11,613 bases of DNA from JAZDKP01 sp043802925 (GTDB lineage Bacteria > Fibrobacterota > OXYB2-FULL-49-7 > JAEUSG01): the NCBI GenBank assembly GCA_043802925.1, contig JAZDKP010000117.1, forward strand, positions 1 through 11,613, given 5' to 3'. A program made the translations under genes and the position numbers. Positions 1-5,040 of this stretch are shown here, piece after piece (the first letter of the stretch is position 1; each line of letters starts with the position of its first letter). The notes beneath the pieces are model-generated. The model made no database searches and was not told where the DNA came from. It saw only the letters and a program-made list of their open reading frames with translations.

Positions 1-59
1 ATGTAATGATCAAAGCTCATCGAACGGTAGGGGTTGCATGAGGGTCTCTATTTCAAAAG

Positions 60-98
60 GCCAGAAAACGGCGTTTTTAGGCCGTTAAAGCCGTTTTC
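60..98 (-). terminator. Hairpin just after the truncated AbiEi gene, possible terminator
   Basis: GAAAACGGC (64-72) and GCCGTTTTC (90-98) form 9-bp inverted arms. An alternative, tighter stem is AACGGC (67-72) with GCCGTT (81-86) around an 8-nt loop. Read on the minus strand, the tighter stem is followed by TTCTGGCCTTTT, a modest T-rich tail. The structure begins at the stop codon of the short AbiEi-like gene, so it could end that transcript. The tail is not a clean T run, so the call is tentative. Confidence 0.35.
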
Positions 99-345
99 AA
101 ATCCTTAACGTGCTATATAATCCGTTTCGTGAGGTGACCCCATATTGCGCCAGCATGGACTTTGGGTAGCGCACCAATCGGTAAACGCCTCTGATTTCCC
201 TTATCCAATTTCCATGTTGAACATGATAAGGGTGAACGGCATCCTGATATCCGGCCTGGATGGCTTGTTTGGCCGTGAAAAAGCCTTGTTGCCGGTCAGC
301 AATGGCATACAGTTTTCGTTCGGCTTTAATGTTTTTATAGGACAT
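97..345 (-). pseudogene. AbiEi-like antitoxin, N-terminal domain only (truncated copy or mini-antitoxin)
   Basis: The 82-residue product matches the N-terminal winged-helix part of the full AbiEi at 2598-3209. Over the 43 residues starting QQGFFTAKQAI and ending at the YP of YRLVRYP, 29 are identical. After about residue 66 the similarity is lost, and the C-terminal antitoxin domain (about 120 residues) is absent. No AbiEii nucleotidyltransferase gene follows it. The ATG at 345 has an AGGAA ribosome site about 8 nt upstream and sits inside a 37-bp inverted repeat that matches the operator geometry of the full operon. The gene is either a decayed remnant or a functional DNA-binding-only protein. 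The intact start, ribosome site and operator leave the second option open. AbiEi proteins repress their own promoters, so this fragment could still bind both operators. Confidence 0.7.
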
Positions 346-380
346 GTATGTTTCCTAAGCTATGTTTAGGAAATATACAT
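344..380 (-). promoter_or_regulatory. Inverted-repeat operator and -10 of the truncated AbiEi gene
   Basis: Left arm ATGTATGTTTCCTAA (344-358) and right arm TTAGGAAATATACAT (366-380) match at 14 of 15 positions across a 7-nt spacer. On the minus strand the distal arm contains TATATT (372-377), a good -10 hexamer. The proximal arm covers the ribosome site and touches the ATG. A bound repressor would therefore block both polymerase and start-site access. AbiEi binding to paired inverted repeats is established for the AbiE family. Assigning this repeat to that role is inference from position and from the matching site at 3208-3244. Confidence 0.65.
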
Positions 381-429
381 TGGCCGGCAGTGAAGGATAA
401 AAGGAAATGTTTAATGGTTTGGGGGGATT

Positions 430-448
430 CTCTCACCATTGGTGAGAG
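430..448. terminator. Perfect 8-bp hairpin between the AbiEi fragment and the receiver gene
   Basis: CTCTCACC (430-437) and GGTGAGAG (441-448) pair perfectly around an ATT loop. Read on the plus strand the stem is followed by TTTTGGTTCTT. On the minus strand, where the receiver gene is read, the following bases are AATCC, with no T run. It lies 32 bases past the receiver stop and most simply ends or protects that transcript, but the T-rich side points the other way. The orientation is therefore unresolved. Confidence 0.45.
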
Positions 449-479
449 TTTTGGTTCTTCGATGCGAAGCATGGATCCG

Positions 480-977
480 TCACTTGTCCGGATCATAACC
501 CCAAGCTTCAATTCTATTTTGATGCGCGATTGAAATGCCCGTCTTTATGATGCTTGCGAAGTCCTGCAATTCCTGGGAGTTCAATTTGTCCGGCTTGGTA
601 TAAACGTAATCCGGAGAGCATTGGTCCTTCCAAAGGTCTTCGTTCCGAATATCCGCAGTGCATGCGATCGAGACTGTCGTTGGAGACAGGCGCGATTGAA
701 ATTCGTGGATGACCTTCGCCCCTTCCAGTTCCGGATTATCCATATCGCATACCAGGCAATCAAAATACATTTCCGGTATAAGGCCAAGGCATTTCTGCGG
801 GTTGTTGCAAACGATGGCTAAAACATTCGGCAAGTGCTCTTTTATGGCATAGCCGAAAGCATCGGCCGTGTTCGTCAGGCCTTCCAGAATCAAGACAGAA
901 TTGAAATCGCTTTTTGGATCTGACGAAGGATTTACAAACAAGGATTTGTTGTTTACAATCGTATTTAATTCGTCCAT
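480..977 (-). CDS. Stand-alone response-regulator receiver (REC)-like protein, degenerate
   Basis: The product is 165 residues, about one receiver domain (residues 28-150) with no output domain. The pattern fits a REC fold. The VLILEG strand carries one acidic residue (E32) where canonical receivers have two. The predicted phospho-acceptor is D78 in LVCDMDNPELEG, followed by T107 in SIACTAD and K128 in VYTKPD. It could therefore still be phosphorylated, but metal binding may be weak. Residues 1-27 are a polar extension. The ATG is preceded by GAGGG at 9 nt. No histidine kinase is in the window. The only kinase is the Ser/Thr kinase at 5865-7406, and nothing seen links them. Single-domain receivers usually act through protein contacts. 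The fold call is fairly safe, the role unknown. Confidence 0.7.
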   Translation of the reverse strand: MDELNTIVNNKSLFVNPSSDPKSDFNSVLILEGLTNTADAFGYAIKEHLPNVLAIVCNNPQKCLGLIPEMYFDCLVCDMDNPELEGAKVIHEFQSRLSPTTVSIACTADIRNEDLWKDQCSPDYVYTKPDKLNSQELQDFASIIKTGISIAHQNRIEAWGYDPDK

Positions 978-1141
978 ATTTTATTTCCCTCACCGAATTC
1001 CTGATTAGGAAAATAGCCTGTTTTAGGGAACCATGCAAAGACTAAGATTCGTTTGTGATAACGCGTCGATGCCGCCGGGATAATTCTTGACGCAGTAATA
1101 CACATCCCTCGTATCCTTTTCCTTCACCTTAAAGAGATAGC

Positions 1142-1157
1142 GGATAACTTATTATCC
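1142..1157. promoter_or_regulatory. Palindromic operator copy 1, GGATAACTTATTATCC
   Basis: GGATAA and TTATCC arms flank four central bases. The symmetry extends outward as AGC on the left and ACT on the right. This is one of four copies around the small gene at 1295-1615, the farthest upstream. It is probably a dimer-binding operator. Confidence 0.6.
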
Positions 1158-1197
1158 ACTCTCCATAAAAAGGTAAGCCGGAGCCCTGGCCGCCAGT

Positions 1198-1213
1198 GGA
1201 TAACTAATTATCC
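1198..1213. promoter_or_regulatory. Palindromic operator copy 2, GGATAACTAATTATCC
   Basis: It has the same arms as copy 1, with flanks AGT and GCT. Reverse-complemented, it reproduces the AGC...ACT flanks of copy 1, extending the near-palindrome to 22 bp. Its centre is 56 bp from copy 1. It lies just upstream of the candidate -10 region of the rightward gene. Confidence 0.6.
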
Positions 1214-1262
1214 GCTCTTAACCATAATAATATATGCGCCCTGGCGGGTGATTACCTATATT

Positions 1263-1278
1263 GGATAACAATATATCC
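1263..1278. promoter_or_regulatory. Palindromic operator copy 3, GGATAACAATATATCC
   Basis: This copy has one mismatch in the right arm (ATATCC). It ends 5 bases before the GGAGG ribosome site (1284-1288) of the gene at 1295, so binding here would cover the start of the message or the initiation region. Its centre is 65 bp from copy 2. Confidence 0.6.
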
Positions 1279-1294
1279 AGTTTGGAGGACTTAA

Positions 1295-1615
1295 ATGAAG
1301 CAATGGCGGCGGTACCATGTTTATCTTGGGAAACGGAGAACGACCATTTCCATTTCCAAAATGCTTTCGGAAGTTTTATCCCTCAAACTCAAGGCTTATC
1401 CCGGCACAAGGGAAGCTCACATGGCTGTGAGCACCTGGCTTCAGGAGCAGCTTATCAAAAGCAATGATCCCGGTCGTATCAGGACAAGCCAATGGCTTGC
1501 AGGCGAAGCCATCCTTGAGATAGCGGACGACAAATTACGCAAAGCCTGGTTTGACTGGTTTAACAAAGAATTCGAGAAGGAAGAACAGCGGAATAAGAAG
1601 CCGTCAAAGAAATAG
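1295..1615 (+). CDS. Small putative ribbon-helix-helix-like DNA-binding protein
   Basis: The product is a basic protein of 106 residues. The start is fixed by GGAGG six bases before the ATG. After a basic N-terminus (MKQWRRYHVYLGKRR), residues 16-20 (TTISI) could form the beta strand of a ribbon-helix-helix. Helices follow at about 21-35 and 38-55 (from SKMLSEVL to STWLQEQL). The rest is helical (about 64-95), rich in aromatic residues (WFDWF), and the tail is very basic (KKPSKK). It is divergent from the receiver gene and convergent with the AbiE operon. Three copies of a 16-bp palindrome precede it and one follows its stop, which fits an autoregulator. I do not recognise an exact family. 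The DNA-binding role is inferred from size, charge, predicted fold and the palindromes. Confidence 0.6.
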   Translation: MKQWRRYHVYLGKRRTTISISKMLSEVLSLKLKAYPGTREAHMAVSTWLQEQLIKSNDPGRIRTSQWLAGEAILEIADDKLRKAWFDWFNKEFEKEEQRNKKPSKK

Positions 1616-1616
1616 C

Positions 1617-1632
1617 GGATAACATATTATCC
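1617..1632. promoter_or_regulatory. Palindromic operator copy 4, GGATAACATATTATCC
   Basis: This copy has perfect arms and starts one base after the TAG stop of the small DNA-binding gene (1613-1615). With copies 1-3 it brackets that gene. Being at the 3' end, it cannot be a simple promoter operator for the gene. It may be a looping site, a roadblock or part of a mobile unit. Confidence 0.6.
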
Positions 1633-1652
1633 AATCTGACGATTTTCAGACT

Positions 1653-1680
1653 CTTATTTTCGGCCTTGGCTGAAAATAAG
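1653..1680. terminator. Strong hairpin between convergent genes, likely bidirectional terminator
   Basis: CTTATTTTC (1653-1661) pairs with GAAAATAAG (1672-1680), and the stem can extend inward through G.U and GCC/GGC pairs. It lies between the rightward gene ending at 1615 and the leftward abiEii-like gene ending at 1738. The A/T-rich lower stem gives T-rich sequence in both directions, although no clean T tail follows outside the stem. Confidence 0.5.
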
Positions 1681-1737
1681 GTTGACAGTCCATCACAAGA
1701 CACGGCACGTTCCGGGGAATGACAACACATTTCTTCT

Positions 1738-2601
1738 TTACTTAATGGTTTCGGCACAGAACTTCCGAACTTTTTGAATTGCGCTGTCAAGATCATCCTG
1801 CAATCCGGTTTCTTTGGCCATTTCTGAAAATGATGTTGCCCAGGAATCCGGTGGATTTTGAAGGGTTTTGGGGATGGCATGGGTTTTCCGCCGTTGAAAG
1901 GTCTTTTTAACGGCATCTTTGACGCGGCTATTATCCAGCTGGCTTTTGTCAATCAGCAGGAGCATGTCGATGAGGTCCTTGGCCCTGGAATTTATGGATT
2001 GCCGGGGAAGCGTATACGAATGAAGTTTTTCCGCGAATTGCTGTTCCGCGGAAATAACCGGCAGTGAAAGAGCGGGAATGCCAGCGAAACCGAGCCAATC
2101 GCCTCCCTGGACAGTTTCATGGGGCGTCAGCCAGACATCACCGGCCGCTATGTCTATGCTGAATTCGGCAAACGTACGGCTCGCCAGCCGGCATGCAACG
2201 GGAAAACGGTTGCCGCCATACGGCGCATTCACAAGATCAAGCGTGGATTCGCCGATGGTGTATTGAAAGAAATCGCCAGGGTCTTTCTCAATGGCTTTTT
2301 GAAGATTCTCCTTGAGCCGCAGATCGCCTGGATCGTTTTTCCGGACTGTTGCGTTCAGACAAATGTCTACATCTCTCGTTGTTCGGGCCTTGTGAAGGCG
2401 AAGTTCCAGGGCATAGCCCCCTTTCAGGACGAACAAATCTTTCTGATCGACGGAAAAGATGCGGACAAGCAGGCGGTCGAACGCGGCATGACGGCGTAAT
2501 TGCATTACGTCCAGGTTTTGTTCCTTGGCTTGCTTGTTCAACCTCGCTTCCAACGCCTGGCGTAGCGCGGCCGCCGTGGCGTATGCGGTCTCTTTTTTCA
2601 A
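1738..2601 (-). CDS. abiEii: AbiEii-type nucleotidyltransferase toxin
   Basis: The product (287 residues) has the signatures of the AbiEii/AbiGii nucleotidyltransferase family. They are LKGGYALELR (59-68), the metal-binding TRDVD with D77 and D79, a further acidic strand FSID (D150), and the C-terminal AEKLHSY plus RAKDLIDM with K192, R206, D209 and D212. AbiEii proteins are the toxins of type IV toxin-antitoxin/abortive-infection systems; related enzymes have been reported to transfer nucleotides to tRNA. The start appears to be TTG at 2601, overlapping the TGA of the AbiEi gene as TTGA. AAGGA lies about 7 bases before it. The overlap implies translational coupling, the usual AbiEi-AbiEii arrangement. 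All motif residues are present, so the enzyme is probably active. On this element it could stabilise the plasmid or defend against phage. Confidence 0.9.
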   Translation of the reverse strand: MKKETAYATAAALRQALEARLNKQAKEQNLDVMQLRRHAAFDRLLVRIFSVDQKDLFVLKGGYALELRLHKARTTRDVDICLNATVRKNDPGDLRLKENLQKAIEKDPGDFFQYTIGESTLDLVNAPYGGNRFPVACRLASRTFAEFSIDIAAGDVWLTPHETVQGGDWLGFAGIPALSLPVISAEQQFAEKLHSYTLPRQSINSRAKDLIDMLLLIDKSQLDNSRVKDAVKKTFQRRKTHAIPKTLQNPPDSWATSFSEMAKETGLQDDLDSAIQKVRKFCAETIK

Positions 2602-3209
2602 AAGAATTCCTTAAGGGTTGATTTTATTTTATCAGCAACCACGTTGCCGGCCAGATACGCTTTTACCTGTGAGTTTGTGATGAGGCCCCTTGCCTTTCCT
2701 TGCGAAAGCGCCTGGCGGACAATGTCCGATGAAACGGTTTCAGATATAATAAGGTCCAGACAAGCGCGTAGGGGCTTTGCGACGCGATACCCCTCCCCTT
2801 CTTCTATTTCATCGTGATTGAATTCTCCAAAGTGAAGGATCAGGATCTTGGGCGGTTTGCTGTGTCTGCGGAATGTTTTCGGGACTGTCATGTGAAGTTT
2901 TGAAGGCATGATGTCGGAGAGTTCAAAGAATGAAAGAGCGGTTTCGTGGGAGTAAACGCCTTGCGGAATGCCCGCGCGGTTCATGGACCAGAGCGACCAA
3001 AGGGCGTATTGCCCGTTTTCGGATATAGGATAACTGTTAAGGCGGTAAATACCCCGCCATTCCCTGGACCAGTCCCCCATTTGGACATGGTAGGAGTGAT
3101 TATTGACCACATAGCCGGCTTCTATCGCCTGTTTGGCGGTAAAGTAGCCCTGTTGCAGGGATGCTGTTTTAAAAAGGGCCTTTGCCGGATTTCTATATGA
3201 GACACGCAT
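2598..3209 (-). CDS. abiEi: AbiEi-type antitoxin and autorepressor
   Basis: The product is 203 residues, about the usual AbiEi length. Residues 15-60 form the N-terminal winged helix (QQGYFTAKQAIEAGY... then WRGIYRL). Residues 85-195 are the C-terminal antitoxin domain, starting at the typical YSHETALSFFELSD and continuing with LHMTVPK and the RACLDLI segment. The family is known to repress its own operon and to counter AbiEii without a stable toxin-antitoxin complex (type IV). The ATG at 3209 has AGGAA 8 bases upstream, and both lie inside the operator at 3208-3244. The gene ends in a 4-base TTGA overlap with the toxin gene. Its N-terminus is about two-thirds identical to the fragment at 97-345, so the two may cross-regulate. 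Confidence 0.9.
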   Translation of the reverse strand: MRVSYRNPAKALFKTASLQQGYFTAKQAIEAGYVVNNHSYHVQMGDWSREWRGIYRLNSYPISENGQYALWSLWSMNRAGIPQGVYSHETALSFFELSDIMPSKLHMTVPKTFRRHSKPPKILILHFGEFNHDEIEEGEGYRVAKPLRACLDLIISETVSSDIVRQALSQGKARGLITNSQVKAYLAGNVVADKIKSTLKEFF

Positions 3210-3244
3210 GTATATTCCTCATAATGTTTATGCTAAATATACAT
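3208..3244 (-). promoter_or_regulatory. Inverted-repeat operator and -10 of the AbiEi-AbiEii operon
   Basis: ATGTATATT (3208-3216) and AATATACAT (3236-3244) are perfect inverted 9-bp arms. The outer span is 37 bp, exactly that of the site at 344-380, and the outer arm sequence is the same. The minus-strand TATATT at 3236-3241 can serve as -10. The proximal arm touches the start codon. AbiEi would be expected to bind here. Confidence 0.65.
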
Positions 3245-3271
3245 TTGTTGGGGCGGGAGAAAAAAGGCTTT

Positions 3272-3493
3272 CTAATTTGCAAGATCCTGATTGGTTTTTG
3301 TGTCGAGCAAAAGACGCTCGGTATGAAGAAGGTCCATAAACTGGTCTGTGGCCATGCAATGCTCAACGCCTTTTTTTACGCTGCGCATGCAAACCTGTTT
3401 TTCTGACTTTGTGGTGATTTCATAGATGTTCTGTGCCTGTCCCGCTGCTTTTATCAAGTCGCCGGATTTGATGTCCCAGAATGATACGTTCAT
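3272..3493 (-). CDS. Hypothetical 73-aa protein coupled to the replication initiator
   Basis: The ATG (3493-3491) shares one base with the TAA stop of the initiator gene (TAATG), so it is almost certainly translated by reinitiation after it. The product starts with a stretch (MNVSFWDIKSGDLIKAAG) that could form the beta strands of a small SH3/KOW-like barrel. It contains two cysteines (C35 and C46 by count) and ends in a helical acidic/basic tail. I do not recognise the family. Its coupling to the initiator suggests a role in replication or copy-number control, but no motif shows this. The AbiE promoter overlaps its 3' end. Confidence 0.6.
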   Translation of the reverse strand: MNVSFWDIKSGDLIKAAGQAQNIYEITTKSEKQVCMRSVKKGVEHCMATDQFMDLLHTERLLLDTKTNQDLAN

Positions 3494-4704
3494 TACAAAT
3501 CTATCCCCTGTTCGGCCGCGAGGGTTTTGACGCGGGAGGTGAATATCCGTGCGGCATTGGCGGCCTTGTTGTCCTGCGCGGCCTGTCGGCAGGTCTCTTT
3601 TGCTTCGCTGAGAGCGCGGCAGATGGAATCCATGTCGAGCAGCCCTGAAACCTTGCGATAAAAGGGGTAGCTGTGGGCGTCTTTGAGAACATCCGTAATG
3701 AGAGAGAAGCGGTAATCGGCTTCTTCGTTCTTGGCCTGGATGGCCGGAGGCGCTTCTTTAAAAAGGCTCGGTTGCTTGGCGTCAAAGCGTTCAAAGCGGA
3801 TAAGGTCTTTGCCGGAGCTTTCGGACGCGATAAACCGGTAGGCTGAAAGTTGCGGGAGCAGGCCGGAAGCCATGAGGCCTTCGACGGCTTTTTTAAGTAT
3901 CTGCCGGGTGCTCCACTTGTTGAGGTTATAAAGCGGAATTTGCTGGGCCAGGTCCTGCACGGTGCGGACATGGAATTTTTGGAAGATGAATATTTTTCGA
4001 AGGTAAAGGAAAAGGCGCTGCTGAATACCGGGCAGCTTGAAGAACTGTTCTTCGTTTATGCCGAGCTGGAAAATATTCTTTTGGACAGAATGGTACAGGG
4101 TGTCGGAAGCCCGGATAAAGCCTTTTGAGGAACGGTCGGGACTGCCGTCCGTGTCTTTTTCGAGGACAAGCCCTTCGAAGAGGTGAAAGCTGGCGTCGAC
4201 ATACTGCTTTTTTACGGAATCGTAGAAGGCATTTTTGGCTTCAATGTAAAGATTGCAGAGGCAATGAAGGTCATCGATGACCCGTTTGTAATTATTGGAA
4301 CCGTTGCTGATGCAGCGGCGTTTGAGAAGGTTGTTGATGGTGTCGAAGTGTATCCACGGATAGGAAAAGCCGGTGTCGGCCCAGAATTGGAATAGGGCGA
4401 AGAAGGTTTCGGCCGTGCTTTGGGTACCGGGGCCGTATTTTTTGGACCAGCTTACCTTCCAGTGGCGTTCGACCCGTTGTTTGTTGACCGTGATGCTGTC
4501 GGAATAATTGAGACAGTCCAACCCCTTGGGCAGGGATTGGACATTTAAAAGGAAGAGAGGAAACTCTGCCAGTGAAGTTTCATAACGAGTCTCCGACTGC
4601 GAGAATTCTTCTTCTTCCGGGGTCATGGGCAAATCCGGAGAAGGCATAAGAGTGGTGAGACCCAGGATAGTGTTTAATTTATCCATGTTCTTGTATTCTG
4701 TCAT
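3493..4704 (-). CDS. Plasmid replication initiator protein (RepA/RPA-like)
   Basis: The product is about 403 residues. Residues 97-180 look like the first winged-helix domain of RepA-type plasmid initiators. A TAETFFALFQFWADTGF helix is followed by an IHFDTINNLLKRR segment, an NYKRVIDDLHCLCNLYIEAKNAFYD helix and strand, and SFHLFEGL. A second helical unit runs from about 218 to 300 (IQQRLFLYLRKIF, then WSTRQILKKAVEGLMASGLL). The C-terminus is a helical alanine-rich tail. Eight iterons lie 110-300 bp upstream, the expected target. The start is uncertain: ATG at 4704 is used here, but TTG at 4710 and ATG at 4686 (MDKLNTIL) are in frame, and none has a convincing ribosome site. Proteins of this class bind iterons, open the origin and often repress themselves. 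A CGTTGAA...TTCAACG inverted repeat (4713-4743) beside the start could be the autoregulatory site. The initiator role is well supported by context; the exact family is less certain. Confidence 0.8.
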   Translation of the reverse strand: MTEYKNMDKLNTILGLTTLMPSPDLPMTPEEEEFSQSETRYETSLAEFPLFLLNVQSLPKGLDCLNYSDSITVNKQRVERHWKVSWSKKYGPGTQSTAETFFALFQFWADTGFSYPWIHFDTINNLLKRRCISNGSNNYKRVIDDLHCLCNLYIEAKNAFYDSVKKQYVDASFHLFEGLVLEKDTDGSPDRSSKGFIRASDTLYHSVQKNIFQLGINEEQFFKLPGIQQRLFLYLRKIFIFQKFHVRTVQDLAQQIPLYNLNKWSTRQILKKAVEGLMASGLLPQLSAYRFIASESSGKDLIRFERFDAKQPSLFKEAPPAIQAKNEEADYRFSLITDVLKDAHSYPFYRKVSGLLDMDSICRALSEAKETCRQAAQDNKAANAARIFTSRVKTLAAEQGIDL

Positions 4705-4712
4705 AAACAAAG

Positions 4713-4743
4713 CGTTGAATGAATTTGCCCGTTAATTTCAACG
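4713..4743. promoter_or_regulatory. Inverted repeat just upstream of the initiator gene
   Basis: CGTTGAA (4713-4719) and TTCAACG (4737-4743) form 7-bp arms with a 17-base spacer. The right arm continues into the palindrome CAACGTTG (4739-4746). Such repeats next to a rep start often bind initiator dimers for autorepression. The arms do not match the iteron sequence, so this is only positional inference. Confidence 0.35.
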
Positions 4744-4775
4744 TTGTATTAAGAGTGATTAAGAAAAGATTAGGC
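4735..4775. other. AT-rich phased short repeats, candidate DNA-unwinding element
   Basis: Between the initiator gene and the iterons is an AT-rich segment. ATTAAGA occurs at 4748-4754 and 4758-4764, followed by ATTAGG at 4769-4774, so the repeats are 10 and 11 bp apart. Iteron origins commonly have an AT-rich region with short direct repeats that melts first. No clear consensus DnaA box is seen here; TTATCCATG at 4679-4687 is a partial match. Confidence 0.4.
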
Positions 4776-4817
4776 AGCCGGAAAGCCTTACCGGATAAGG
4801 AAGAGAGGGAGATTCCA

Positions 4818-4998
4818 TACTCGAAAGTACGAACTTTTCTATTCGAAAGGCCGAAAAAAGCGCCCAAAATATATTCGAAAGTACGACAACTTCTATTCGA
4901 AGGTACGAACATAACTATTCGAAAGTACGAGCGGCCATATTCGAAAGTACGAAACAAGCTATTCGAAAGTACGAACCGGTCTATTCGAAAGTACGAAC
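4818..4998. repeat. Iteron array of the plasmid origin, eight 17-bp direct repeats
   Basis: The consensus is TATTCGAAAGTACGAAC. Copies start at 4818, 4840, 4872, 4894, 4916, 4938, 4960 and 4982. Copies 7 and 8 are exact, copy 1 has one change (TACTCG), and copy 2 is the most degenerate (AAGGCCGAAA). Start-to-start spacing is 22 bp except between copies 2 and 3, where it is 32 bp, one extra helical turn, so all copies face the same side of the helix. The array lies upstream of the initiator gene in the same non-coding region, the standard layout of an iteron-controlled origin. Open frames crossing it on both strands are by-products of the repeat. Confidence 0.9.
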
Positions 4999-5040
4999 TT
5001 AATACCGCGACCCCGTTAAACCGGTAAGGTAAACAGAAGC

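Larger units (their letters stand above)
978..1294. other. Intergenic control region between divergent receiver and RHH-like genes
   Basis: The receiver gene leaves to the left and the small DNA-binding gene to the right, so this 317-bp stretch should hold both promoters. Next to the receiver start are nested inverted repeats: outer TTCCCT (985-990) with AGGGAA (1025-1030), inner TTCCT (998-1002) with AGGAA (1007-1011). The right half holds three 16-bp palindromes, listed separately. AT-rich -10-like sequences (CATAATAATATAT, 1223-1235) lie between palindromes 2 and 3, a plausible promoter position for the rightward gene. No open frame with a good start was found here. Confidence 0.5.

Noticed and set aside
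1142..1213. Paired DnaA boxes (TTATCCACT is one base from TTATCCACA)
   Set aside because: The sites are symmetric palindromes repeated around one gene and lie far from the iterons; other copies have TTATCCGCT, TTATCCAAT or ATATCCAGT, so operator is the better reading.
1560..2601. Alternative frames inside the AbiEii gene on both strands
   Set aside because: The AbiEii frame carries all family motifs; the others are shadows.
4818..4998. Regular repeats resembling a CRISPR array
   Set aside because: Units are 17 bp with 5-base gaps (one of 15), far too short for spacers, no cas genes are present, and the position beside a rep gene fits iterons.
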